Below, one piece after another: positions 17,947 to 25,931 of a stretch of DNA of 32,203 bases (position 1 is the first letter of the stretch; every line of letters begins with the position of its first letter). Source of the stretch: CAZBYL01 sp964496275 (GTDB taxonomy: Bacteria; Synergistota; Synergistia; Synergistales; Synergistaceae); contig CAZBYL010000027.1 in NCBI GenBank assembly GCA_964496275.1, forward strand, positions 1 through 32,203, given 5' to 3'. The position numbers and the translations under genes are program-made. The notes below the pieces were generated by a model, which worked only from the letters and a program-made list of their open reading frames with translations, ran no database searches and was not told the DNA's origin.

Positions 17947-17971
17947 CCGTTTTCAGAATAAGTGATACAAT
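17943..17971 (+). promoter_or_regulatory. Promoter of the rimP-nusA-infB operon
   Basis: TTGACC (17943-17948) and TACAAT (17966-17971) are 17 bases apart. The -35 box includes the rlmB stop codon TGA, so the promoter is packed against the preceding gene. Transcription would begin near 17,978, some 68 bases before the rimP start. Confidence 0.75.
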
Positions 17972-17999
17972 TTTTTCACAAATTCAGAGGAAATTTCTG

Positions 18000-18031
18000 G
18001 AAGAGTGGGGTGTGCCCACTCTTCTTTTGTT
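18000..18031 (+). terminator. Leader hairpin: terminator/attenuator of the rimP-nusA operon
   Basis: gaagagtggg (18000-18009) and cccactcttc (18015-18024) form a perfect 10-bp stem with a 5-base loop, followed by TTTTGTT. It lies about 22 bases after the predicted start point of the promoter at 17,943-17,971 and before rimP. It can end uvrBA-rlmB readthrough and also sits where an attenuator of the nusA operon would be. Confidence 0.7.
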
Positions 18032-18045
18032 ACGGGAGGGAAACC

Positions 18046-18549
18046 TTGAATAAGGACAAGCTAAATGCAATTTTCGGTGAAATAAAGAGCCTGACATCCG
18101 AGCTCGGGTATGATTGTGCCGGTTCTGAACTGGTCAATGAAGACGGACTGAACATACTGCGCGTATATCTGGACATGCCCGGAGGGGTAGACCTTTCAGA
18201 CTGTGAGACTGTAGCCAGAGGAGTTACTGAATACCTTGACTCTGTCGAAAAAGACCTGCCGGAAAAATATTTTTTGGAAGTAAGTTCGCTTGGTCTTGAA
18301 CGGCCTCTTTTTACGTGCAGCGACTATGCCGCATTTGCCGGAAGCGAAGTAAAACTTATCATAAAGGGCAACAGAGAGGTCATCGGTGTTATAAAATCTA
18401 CCGATAATGATATATCCGTAACTCTTATACAAAAAGACGGTGAGCGTACAGTTCCCTTTGCGGATGTGAAGCGCGGTTCTTTGGTGTACAAAAAAGAGGG
18501 CGGCGAGAAAAAAACATTTAAGAAAATACCAAAGAAAAAGAAAAAATAA
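18046..18549 (+). CDS. rimP: Ribosome maturation factor RimP
   Basis: RimP assists 30S subunit assembly. The 167-residue protein has the family pattern: GLNILRVYLDMPGGVDLSDCETVARGV, then EVSSLGLERPL (the highly conserved SSPGLDRPL-like motif) and a C-terminal SH3-like barrel with a lysine-rich tail. The start is TTG at 18046, 5 bases after GGGAGGG (18034-18040). Earlier in-frame codons back to 17962 lie in the promoter and hairpin leader. It is the first gene of a ten-gene translation operon running to ribF. Confidence 0.9.
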   Translation: MNKDKLNAIFGEIKSLTSELGYDCAGSELVNEDGLNILRVYLDMPGGVDLSDCETVARGVTEYLDSVEKDLPEKYFLEVSSLGLERPLFTCSDYAAFAGSEVKLIIKGNREVIGVIKSTDNDISVTLIQKDGERTVPFADVKRGSLVYKKEGGEKKTFKKIPKKKKK

Positions 18550-18590
18550 ATACATAGAGTGTATTAACTTAAAAGAGAGGAGTCGAATAG

Positions 18591-19694
18591 ATGCAGCTGG
18601 GAAAAGATTTTAAAAAAGTACTGATGCAGATTGAGGAAGAGAAAGGGCTTTCTGAGGAGATTATCGTCTCCAGCCTGGAAGCTGCCATGATTTCCGCCTA
18701 CAAGAAATTCAAAGGCGGGAACCAGACCATGGAAGTGTATATAGATGTTGAAACGGGTGAGGTCACTCTGTATGAAGTACGTATGGTTGTTGAGGATATA
18801 GAAAATCCCGACAGCGAGATAACATACGAAGATGCGGTAAAAAGCGGGTATACAGACCTTGAAGTGGGCGACATCATACGCAGAGAGGTATTCCCAGAGG
18901 ACTTCGGCCGTATTGCCGCTCAGACAGCACGTCAGGTTATAATACAGCGCCTCAAGGATGCCGAAAGACAGGTTGTATATGAGCAGTTTGCCGACAAGAT
19001 AGGCAACGTCGTTACGGGAACTATTTTTAAAGCGGAGGGTGACCAGATCCTTGTCCGCCTTAATGAAAAGTCCGAGGCGATAATGCCGAAGGAAGAGCGG
19101 ATAATAGGCGAAAAATACATTCCCGGAGACAGAATGAAATTCTATCTCCTCGATGTCCGCCAAACGACGAGGGGTCCGCGTATAATTGTTTCCAGAACGC
19201 ACCCGGGACTTCTCCGCCGTATGCTTGAGATAGAAGTGCCCGAAATAAAAGACGGCATAGTAGAGATCAGAAATATCGTGCGCGAAGCGGGAACCAGAGC
19301 TAAGATTGCCGTTGCAACGCTCGACGTTAATGTCGAACCTCTCGGAGCCTGCGTAGGCAAGCAGGGCGGGCGTATAAAGTCCATAAGCAGCGAACTTAAC
19401 GGTGAACGAATAGACATAATAGTCTGGAGCACGGATATGCTCGCGTACATAAGAAATGCGCTCTCTCCCGCCAAGATACTCAAGGTAGAGCCGCTTCTCG
19501 ACCAAGACCGTTCGGCAATAGCATTCGTTCGCTCGGATCAGCTTTCACTTGCGATTGGAAAGGCCGGGCAGAATGTGCGCCTTGCAGCGCGCCTGACAGG
19601 ATGGAAGATAGATATAAAGGTCAAAGAGGATGAAAAACTTCCTACAATGAAGGACCTCTTTGTTGATATAAGCGAAGTATCGGAAGAGAGATAG
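18591..19694 (+). CDS. nusA: Transcription termination/antitermination factor NusA
   Basis: NusA binds RNA polymerase and RNA and modulates pausing, termination and antitermination. Domains in order are the N-terminal polymerase-binding domain (about residues 1-125), the S1 domain (GDQILVRLNEKSEAIMPKEE) and two KH domains (GACVGKQGGRIKSI and AIGKAGQNVRLAARLTGWKI). At 367 residues it lacks the C-terminal acidic repeats of the E. coli protein and resembles the Bacillus form. AGAGAGGAG precedes the ATG. As a gene product of an operon with a leader hairpin it is a candidate for feedback on its own synthesis. Confidence 0.97.
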   Translation: MQLGKDFKKVLMQIEEEKGLSEEIIVSSLEAAMISAYKKFKGGNQTMEVYIDVETGEVTLYEVRMVVEDIENPDSEITYEDAVKSGYTDLEVGDIIRREVFPEDFGRIAAQTARQVIIQRLKDAERQVVYEQFADKIGNVVTGTIFKAEGDQILVRLNEKSEAIMPKEERIIGEKYIPGDRMKFYLLDVRQTTRGPRIIVSRTHPGLLRRMLEIEVPEIKDGIVEIRNIVREAGTRAKIAVATLDVNVEPLGACVGKQGGRIKSISSELNGERIDIIVWSTDMLAYIRNALSPAKILKVEPLLDQDRSAIAFVRSDQLSLAIGKAGQNVRLAARLTGWKIDIKVKEDEKLPTMKDLFVDISEVSEER

Positions 19695-19697
19695 TTC

Positions 19698-20000
19698 ATG
19701 CCGCAAGACGTACAGAAGCCTGTCGTGCCTAAGAAAAAAAGACCGCGCACCTGTGTGGCGTGCGGCGAAGAATCTCCGAAAAGGGCGCTTCTTCGTGTCG
19801 TCAGAACTCCCGATGGGGCCGTTATGTATGACAAAACCGGCAAGGCCAACGGCAGGGGGGCTTATGTCTGCGCGTGTTCTGAATGTGTGCGCGCCGCAAA
19901 AAAGAAGAAGGCTCTGGCACGCGCGCTCAAAACACAGGTTGATGATTCTGTCTATGAAACTCTGGAAGAACTTTGTTCCGTAGAGGAAGCGGGTATTTAA
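19698..20000 (+). CDS. ylxR: YlxR-family protein (RNase P modulator-like)
   Basis: A 100-residue basic protein of the YlxR (DUF448) family, reported in some bacteria to bind and modulate RNase P. The family signature RTCVACGEESPKRALLRVVR is near the N-terminus, followed by GRGAYVCACSECVRAAKKKK. Four cysteines in two pairs could bind a metal. It starts 3 bases after the nusA stop and stands in the usual nusA-ylxR-ylxQ-infB order. Confidence 0.9.
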   Translation: MPQDVQKPVVPKKKRPRTCVACGEESPKRALLRVVRTPDGAVMYDKTGKANGRGAYVCACSECVRAAKKKKALARALKTQVDDSVYETLEELCSVEEAGI

Positions 20001-20003
20001 TAT

Positions 20004-20339
20004 ATGACAAACAACACAGGCAAGATAATGAACATTCTCGGACTTGCAAGACGCGCCGGCGCTCTGTTCGTTGGGCAGGATCATGTTTTTGCCGAAATTA
20101 AAAAATCTTTGCCGCTCCTTGTTATAGTAACAAACGATTGCTCGAAAAATGTTCTTAGAAGCATTGACGCGGGTGTGGAGCGCGGAGAGGTTACAAAAAT
20201 CACATTGGATGAAATTGACAGAACAGCTCTTGGAGCGCAGTTGGGCATTCGCGGCGCTCAGGTGACGGCTCTCATCAGACAGTCCGGTTTTGCCAAAAAT
20301 ATTTTATTATTAAATGACAGGAGTGATGCCGATGAGTAA
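20004..20339 (+). CDS. Ribosomal protein L7Ae-like, YlxQ
   Basis: A 111-residue L7Ae/L30e/S12e/Gadd45-fold protein; relatives bind kink-turn RNA. The signature ILGLARRAGALFVGQDHV and the VIVTNDCSKNV strand-helix are clear. The stop lies inside the infB start region (8-base overlap), so it is translationally coupled to infB. Confidence 0.88.
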   Translation: MTNNTGKIMNILGLARRAGALFVGQDHVFAEIKKSLPLLVIVTNDCSKNVLRSIDAGVERGEVTKITLDEIDRTALGAQLGIRGAQVTALIRQSGFAKNILLLNDRSDADE

Positions 20340-22335
20340 AATGAGAGTTTACGAACTTGCAAAGTTGCTTGAGAAAAGCAATACGGAAATGGTCGATATA
20401 CTTACTGATCTTGGTGTCAGCGTCAAATCACACATGAGTTCGGTAGATGATGATGCTGTGGCTTTGGTAGAAAAAGCTTTGAACGGGAAGAGCGAAGAAA
20501 AAGAGAAGGCTCCGGAAGACGACGTTCAGACATATCCTCAAATAACTGTAAAAGAGGGCTGCTCCGTCTCGGAAGTTGCCTCAGCCGCTGATGAAAAACC
20601 GGGCACTGCGGTAAAATTTCTCATGGCAGCCGGGCTTATGATACCGGCAACGGCACGTGCAGACGAAAAAATCCTTGAAATACTCAGTAAGGGATTTAAG
20701 AAAAACCTCGTATTCGGAAAAGTCGAGACTCCCGAAGTGAAGGAGCCGCCTCAGAACAAGGGTCAGAAGCAGTCTAAGAATGCAAAGCCAGCAAAAAAAT
20801 CTTCAGAAAAGGCTGAGCACCTTGTCCCGCGTCCTCCCATTGTCACAGTAATGGGGCATGTCGACCACGGCAAGACAACGCTGCTTGACTATATCAGAAA
20901 GACGAGAGTAACGGAAAAGGAAGCCGGAGGCATCACACAGCACATAGGTGCATCGACGGTTCACTACAACGGTAATGATATCGTATTCTTAGACACGCCC
21001 GGACACGAGGCATTTACGTCTATGCGCGCGCGCGGAGCTCAGGTCACGGACATTGCGATCCTTGTCGTAGCCGCCGATGACGGAATTAAACCTCAGACAA
21101 TAGAGGCTCTTAACCACGCGAAGGCAGCCGGAGTTCCCATAGTCGTAGCCGTAAACAAAACAGACAAACCCGACGCCAAGCCTGACAGAGTGCGCCAGCA
21201 GCTCTCCGACTACGGACTTATTCCCGAAGAGTGGGGCGGAGACACGATAATGGTGGACGTTGCCGCAAAGATCGGAACAAATGTCGATCAATTGCTCGAA
21301 ATGGTGCTGCTTGTTGCAGAAATGCAGGAATTGAAAGCAGACCCATCGGCAAAGCCCATAGGCACAGTCATAGAAGCTAACCTTGACAAGGGCAAGGGCC
21401 CGGTGGCCACTGTAATTGTCCAAAAGGGTACGCTGCGCCGCGGAAATATCATTCACACGGAAACAGCTTGGGGAAAAATCCGCGCTATGATAGATGACTC
21501 CGGACGTACCATCAATGCAGCGGGACCGAGCACCGCCGTTGAAATCCTCGGACTCGAGAACGTGCCTCAGCCGGGAGAGATATTCTCTACACTGTCAAGC
21601 GAACGTGAAGCACGTGATATTATGTCGAATAATGAGTTTGAGCGCAGAGAGATGGATCAGAATAAATCAAAGCGCCTGACTCTGGAAGAACTGTACGAAA
21701 AAATGCAGACAGAAGAAGTTCCTCAGCTCGGCATAGTCCTCAAGACGGACGTTCAGGGATCTTTGGAAGCCTTCCACTCGTCGCTTATGAAGATGAGTAC
21801 AAATGCCGTATCCGTCAACATCGTACACGAGGGAGTAGGACGCATATCGGAATCAGACGTTATGCTTGCTTCCGCATCAAATGCCATAGTAATAGGTTTT
21901 AACGTCCGTCCTGACGGAAATGCAAGAAAAATAGCGGAGACAGAGGGTGTGCAGATACGACTTTACCAGGTCATCTACGACATGCTTGACGATGTTAAAG
22001 CCGCTATGGAAGGTATGCTTGCTCCGGAACTCAGGGAGCACACGCTCGGAACTGCGGAAATACGCGAAATATTCCGTGTTCCCAAAGTCGGCAATATTGC
22101 GGGCTGCCGCGTTCAGGAAGGACTGCTGCGCAGAAGCGCGAAAGTTCGCCTGATTCGTGACGGCGTCGTGTTCTGGAGCGGAGAGCTTTCAAGTCTCAAA
22201 CACTTTAAGGACGACGTTCGCGAAATAAAGGCCGGTAACGAATGCGGTCTGAGCTTTGAAAAATTCCAGGATTTCCACGTCGGAGACGTAATAGAAGCAT
22301 ACGAAATTCTGAAGGAAAAGAAGACTCTGGATTAG
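20332..22335 (+). CDS. infB: Translation initiation factor IF-2
   Basis: IF-2 is the GTPase that brings initiator tRNA to the ribosome. It has an IF2_N module at the start (MRVYELAKLLEKSN), a second one around residues 65-120, then the G domain with GHVDHGKT (175-182), GGITQHIGAS, DTPGHEAF and NKTDKPD, and the C-terminal initiator tRNA-binding domain. The 667 residues make it a short form with a brief linker. The start is ATG 20332, 8 bases after AGGAG (20319-20323); in-frame ATGs at 20314 and 20326 precede or crowd this site. Confidence 0.97.
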   Translation: MSKMRVYELAKLLEKSNTEMVDILTDLGVSVKSHMSSVDDDAVALVEKALNGKSEEKEKAPEDDVQTYPQITVKEGCSVSEVASAADEKPGTAVKFLMAAGLMIPATARADEKILEILSKGFKKNLVFGKVETPEVKEPPQNKGQKQSKNAKPAKKSSEKAEHLVPRPPIVTVMGHVDHGKTTLLDYIRKTRVTEKEAGGITQHIGASTVHYNGNDIVFLDTPGHEAFTSMRARGAQVTDIAILVVAADDGIKPQTIEALNHAKAAGVPIVVAVNKTDKPDAKPDRVRQQLSDYGLIPEEWGGDTIMVDVAAKIGTNVDQLLEMVLLVAEMQELKADPSAKPIGTVIEANLDKGKGPVATVIVQKGTLRRGNIIHTETAWGKIRAMIDDSGRTINAAGPSTAVEILGLENVPQPGEIFSTLSSEREARDIMSNNEFERREMDQNKSKRLTLEELYEKMQTEEVPQLGIVLKTDVQGSLEAFHSSLMKMSTNAVSVNIVHEGVGRISESDVMLASASNAIVIGFNVRPDGNARKIAETEGVQIRLYQVIYDMLDDVKAAMEGMLAPELREHTLGTAEIREIFRVPKVGNIAGCRVQEGLLRRSAKVRLIRDGVVFWSGELSSLKHFKDDVREIKAGNECGLSFEKFQDFHVGDVIEAYEILKEKKTLD

Positions 22336-22338
22336 TCT

Positions 22339-22668
22339 ATGCCACTTTGGATCGGCGTAGCCGTCTGTTCTTTGAGGCTGAGCTGTGCGGCCAGCCTCAA
22401 AGAACGCAGACATGTTGTTCGTTCTCTTTTGGACGGGGTCAGAAGCCGTTTTTCCATCTCTCCTGCAGACTTGGGACCTTCCGACGTATGGAACATTGCC
22501 GAGCTGGGTTTTTCGGCATCCGGATCGTCCCCGCAGGAACTGGAGGAGAGAATTGACAACCTTGAGAAATTCCTTAGTCAAAAAGAAGAATCCGGTGAAT
22601 TTGAAATAACTCACTTCACCCGGGAGGTGTTTGCCTATGGTGACATATCGTATAGACAGAATAAATAA
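22339..22668 (+). CDS. DUF503/YlxP-like protein
   Basis: A 109-residue ferredoxin-like-fold protein of the DUF503 family, often found between infB and rbfA. SLKERRHVVRSLLDGVRSRFSIS near the start and DVWNIAELGFSASGSSPQEL are typical. Its biochemical role is not established; its constant place in translation operons suggests a link to ribosome function. It follows infB by 3 bases without a strong ribosome binding site and overlaps rbfA by 32 bases. Confidence 0.8.
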   Translation: MPLWIGVAVCSLRLSCAASLKERRHVVRSLLDGVRSRFSISPADLGPSDVWNIAELGFSASGSSPQELEERIDNLEKFLSQKEESGEFEITHFTREVFAYGDISYRQNK

Positions 22669-23005
22669 GGAGTTTCTGCGACTGATTTCAGAAATGCTCC
22701 AAACAAGGATAAAAAAAGATCAAGTGAGAGACGCGATACTTACAAAGGTAAACGTATCAAAAGACCTTAGCTTTGCTAAAGTATACTATACTCTCATAAA
22801 TGTAAACGACCTTGATAACGTTCAGCTTGCTCTTGATTCGGTGCGCTCACAGCTTCGCTCAATGCTCGGCAAAGAAATGCACCTCAGAACAATACCGGAA
22901 CTTCATTTTGTTTACGACGATTCGGAGGCAAAGGCAAGAGCTATGGACGAACTGCTTGACAGAGTAGCGGCGTTGGATGCCGGACTTAAGAGCGGAGAGA
23001 AATAG
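22637..23005 (+). CDS. rbfA: Ribosome-binding factor A
   Basis: RbfA is a KH-fold 30S maturation and cold-adaptation factor. The 122 residues show RIDRINKEFLRLISEMLQ, VNVSKDLSFAKVYYT and HLRTIPELHFVYDDS, all family motifs. The start is ATG 22637, 9 bases after GGGAGG (22622-22627); an in-frame TTG at 22631 is too close to that site. The gene begins inside the DUF503 gene. Confidence 0.93.
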   Translation: MVTYRIDRINKEFLRLISEMLQTRIKKDQVRDAILTKVNVSKDLSFAKVYYTLINVNDLDNVQLALDSVRSQLRSMLGKEMHLRTIPELHFVYDDSEAKARAMDELLDRVAALDAGLKSGEK

Positions 23006-23015
23006 GAACATAAAT

Positions 23016-24020
23016 ATGACAGACGCCTACTCCGAAACAAAAAAAGAAATAATATCAGCCATGACCGCTCACGGAGCATGGCTGATTGTTTCTCATGAAA
23101 ACCCGGACGGAGATACAATCGGAAGCGCCGCAGCCCTATGTTCTCTAGGTTGCCGCTTGGGAAAAGACGTAAAACTTGTCTGCAAAAGCAAGATTCCCTC
23201 ACGCTATTTTTTTGTCCCCTATTCACAAAAGTTTGTCATAGCGGAACAGACGGAGGATATGGACAAAAATCGTCTCGTTATATGTGTTGATACAAGCACC
23301 GAAGCGAGAAGTATCGCAGGTATCCGAGAACTCGAAGAGTCAGGTGCGGTAACTGTAAATATCGACCATCACGGCGATAACTCAATGTACTGCACCCTGA
23401 ACTTGGTTGATTCCGATGCCTCCGCGACTGCGGAAGTAGTGGAAGATATTTTTGCGTCAGCAGAGTGGAGCATGACAAAAGAAGAAGCCTCGGCTCTCTA
23501 CGTTGCTCTCTCAACCGATAACGGCAATTTTAGATTCCACTCAACTACGGCGCGCAGCCACATGTGCGCCGCGCGTCTGCTTGAATATGGTGCTGACCCT
23601 GCAGAACTTGACGATTGTGTCAACGAAAATTTGACGCAAGACATACTGAAACTGTGGGGCAAAGCCTTCTCGCGAACGGAACTGTCCGGCGGAGGCTGTG
23701 CTGCGTTCTTCTGGCTCACTGACTCTGATTTTTCGGAAGCCTCCGCAGATGCGAGTGCAACAGAGGGACTGGTAAACATGCTGATGAGAATAGAGGGCGT
23801 GAAAATTGCTGTCTTTCTTTGTGAATACTCCGGAGTGAAAAAAATAAGCGTAAGAACAAGACCGCCATTTAATGCAAGAGAATTTGCATCAGCCTTTGGC
23901 GGCGGGGGACACCCGCAGGCGGCCGGAGCTAAAATCGGAGGCAGCCTCTCGGAAGCGCTGTCACTCCTAAGAAAAGAACTGGTAAAATATGCAGCCGCTC
24001 GGCATACTGCCAATAGATAA
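23016..24020 (+). CDS. DHH/DHHA1 phosphoesterase, NrnA-like
   Basis: A manganese-type phosphoesterase of the RecJ-like DHH family; NrnA enzymes degrade nanoRNA or pAp and some hydrolyse cyclic dinucleotides. The metal motifs are HENPDGDTIGS (Asp31, Asp33), VICVDTS (Asp92), NIDHHGDNS (Asp118-His119-His120) and STDNGNF (Asp168). The C-terminal DHHA1 part has FGGGGHPQAAGAKI. The 334 residues are normal. The start is ATG 23016 with AGGAA 7 bases before it. The last 32 bases overlap truB, a common rbfA-nrnA-truB order. Confidence 0.92.
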   Translation: MTDAYSETKKEIISAMTAHGAWLIVSHENPDGDTIGSAAALCSLGCRLGKDVKLVCKSKIPSRYFFVPYSQKFVIAEQTEDMDKNRLVICVDTSTEARSIAGIRELEESGAVTVNIDHHGDNSMYCTLNLVDSDASATAEVVEDIFASAEWSMTKEEASALYVALSTDNGNFRFHSTTARSHMCAARLLEYGADPAELDDCVNENLTQDILKLWGKAFSRTELSGGGCAAFFWLTDSDFSEASADASATEGLVNMLMRIEGVKIAVFLCEYSGVKKISVRTRPPFNAREFASAFGGGGHPQAAGAKIGGSLSEALSLLRKELVKYAAARHTANR

Positions 24021-24927
24021 ACCCGTAGACGTCAGAAGCACTCTATGTGTTGATGTCGTGCGAAACATACTAGGACGAAAAACTAAAGTAGGTCACGGAG
24101 GCACTCTCGACTCAACGGCCTCGGGTCTCCTAATCCTTTTGGTCGGCAATGCCACCAGGCTCAGCAATTTTGTCATGTCAATGCCAAAATCCTACGAGGC
24201 AGTCGTTCGCTTCGGTTTTGAAACAACCACGGACGATGCGTCGGGTGATGAAAAATTTACGGCATCCTGGGGGCACATAACCGAAGACGCGATAAATACG
24301 GCGCTTTGCGGGTTCATGGGCTGGAGAATGCAGACCCCGCCCAATATCTCGGCTGTTCATGTTGACGGAGAAAGAGCACACAGAATAGCAAGAGACGGAA
24401 AAGACCCTGCGATATCGGCTAAACCTGTATTTTTTATGTCAGTCGAAAAAATAGGAAATATCGATGATAACGGCTGCGTCAAGTTTCGTATTCACTGCCG
24501 AAAAGGCACATACGTAAGAAGCTTTGCGAGAGACCTGGGGCGTGCACTGGGCTCGGCTGCTCACATAAGCTCACTTAGAAGGACAAGCTGCGGAATGTTC
24601 CAAGCTGAAAAGGCTCTGGATTTTAACGATGTCCGCGCCATGAGCAGAATAGAACTGACGGAAAGGATATTGCCGCTCAGAAGTGCCGCAGAATGCTGCG
24701 CATCATACTGTGCCGATGACTATGCCTTTAAAAGACTCTCAAATGGTCAAGGCGTCATGCTCTCGGAGCTTAAACGGGAAAAACTCCCCCTATGCTCGTC
24801 CGAATCGGACAGTGTCACAGTATTGTCCGACGACTTCTTCTCCATATGCAAAATGTCGCGAACACAAGGCACCTATGGACTTATGCCGGACGTAAATATC
24901 ATTATTGACAGGGGTAATACAAAATGA
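23989..24927 (+). CDS. truB: tRNA pseudouridine(55) synthase
   Basis: TruB makes pseudouridine 55 in the T-loop of tRNAs. The catalytic motif GHGGTLDSTASGLL carries Asp41, the N-terminal GILPIDKPV loop is intact, and RKGTYVRSFARDLG is the other conserved core motif. At 312 residues it is of normal length, with a degenerate C-terminal extension. The start lies within the nrnA gene, the ribosome binding site is weak, and the stop overlaps ribF by ATGA, so translation is probably coupled at both ends. Confidence 0.94.
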   Translation: MQPLGILPIDKPVDVRSTLCVDVVRNILGRKTKVGHGGTLDSTASGLLILLVGNATRLSNFVMSMPKSYEAVVRFGFETTTDDASGDEKFTASWGHITEDAINTALCGFMGWRMQTPPNISAVHVDGERAHRIARDGKDPAISAKPVFFMSVEKIGNIDDNGCVKFRIHCRKGTYVRSFARDLGRALGSAAHISSLRRTSCGMFQAEKALDFNDVRAMSRIELTERILPLRSAAECCASYCADDYAFKRLSNGQGVMLSELKREKLPLCSSESDSVTVLSDDFFSICKMSRTQGTYGLMPDVNIIIDRGNTK

Positions 24928-25850
24928 TATATGCCTTAGGAGCCTTTGATGGGTTTCACCTCGGGCACAAACAGCTTTTGATAAGAGCGAAACAGCGTGC
25001 AGATTTCAAATCGACGGGTTGGGGGGTATTTACCTTTGACGGACACCCTCAACAGCTCTTCAATAAAGAAGGCTTTAAGTTGCTGTTTACACCGGAAGAA
25101 AGAGACCTTCTCGTGAAATATCTTTCTATTCCCGAAATAGAGAAAATTCCGTTTACACACACATTCGCGGAACAAACTCCCGATGAATTTATAAACCTGA
25201 TATCCGCAAGAAAAAAAATTCACGGACTCGTAGTAGGAGAAAACTTTCTATTCGGAAGGGGACGCAGCGGAAACCCTGAAATGCTGGCAGCGATGTGCTT
25301 AAACAGAAACTGGTCTTTGGACGTTGTGCCATCATACAAAATAAACGGTGTTACAGTCAGCAGCACGGCCATACGTGAAGCGATCCTCAGAGGCAGAATC
25401 GACATCGCGTCCGAAATGCTGGGACACCCGTTTATTATTCAGAGCAAAATAGTAAAAGGAGACTCAAGGGGACGTACATTGGGATATCCGACAGCCAATA
25501 TGTATGTCAAAACGGGAAAAGTGTACCCGGCAAGAGGAAGCTACACTTCTATTGTCTTTCTCGGAGGCAAGTGGTATCCGGCCGCTTTGAACATCGGATA
25601 CAACCCGACATTCGAAGGCATCAGGGCTCTTCGCTGTGAAGTACACATCTCAGAATTTTCAGGAGACCTATACGGACAAACCCTGACACTTTTTATAATA
25701 AAAAGAAACAGAGATGAAATAAGATTTCCCGATGTAGTGAGCCTCAAAAAACAACTGGAAAAAGACATAAAACATACGAATACGTCTGCAAGCACATATA
25801 TCAAAGAAAACAAACAAATTTTAAGTAATTTTGAACAAATACTGCTTTGA
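24924..25850 (+). CDS. ribF: Bifunctional riboflavin kinase/FAD synthetase
   Basis: RibF converts riboflavin to FMN and then to FAD. The N-terminal nucleotidyltransferase domain has GAFDGFHLGHK (6-16), VVGENFLFGRGRSG and VSSTAIREAI; the C-terminal kinase domain has KGDSRGRTLGYPTANM (178-193), NIGYNPTFEG and a LRCEVHISEFSGDLYG core. The 308 residues start directly at the first strand, so the usual short N-terminal lead is missing. It ends the rimP operon; the stop codon lies inside the next promoter. Confidence 0.95.
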   Translation: MIYALGAFDGFHLGHKQLLIRAKQRADFKSTGWGVFTFDGHPQQLFNKEGFKLLFTPEERDLLVKYLSIPEIEKIPFTHTFAEQTPDEFINLISARKKIHGLVVGENFLFGRGRSGNPEMLAAMCLNRNWSLDVVPSYKINGVTVSSTAIREAILRGRIDIASEMLGHPFIIQSKIVKGDSRGRTLGYPTANMYVKTGKVYPARGSYTSIVFLGGKWYPAALNIGYNPTFEGIRALRCEVHISEFSGDLYGQTLTLFIIKRNRDEIRFPDVVSLKKQLEKDIKHTNTSASTYIKENKQILSNFEQILL

Positions 25851-25875
25851 CATGTAAAGAGCTCTGTCGTATCAT
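25847..25875 (+). promoter_or_regulatory. Promoter for the SurA/PrsA-like gene
   Basis: A perfect TTGACA (25847-25852), a 17-base spacer and TATCAT (25870-25875). The -35 box contains the ribF stop codon TGA. The leader to the TTG start is about 50 bases. Confidence 0.85.
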
Positions 25876-25931
25876 AGCATGGTTGCTTATATGCAACATC
25901 GGGTTCCACAATCGAAGGAGGACGATTATCC

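Noticed and set aside
18564..19505. 313-codon open frame antisense to nusA
   Set aside because: It lies wholly opposite the strongly conserved nusA gene and its translation has no domain-like character; codon bias of nusA explains the lack of stops.
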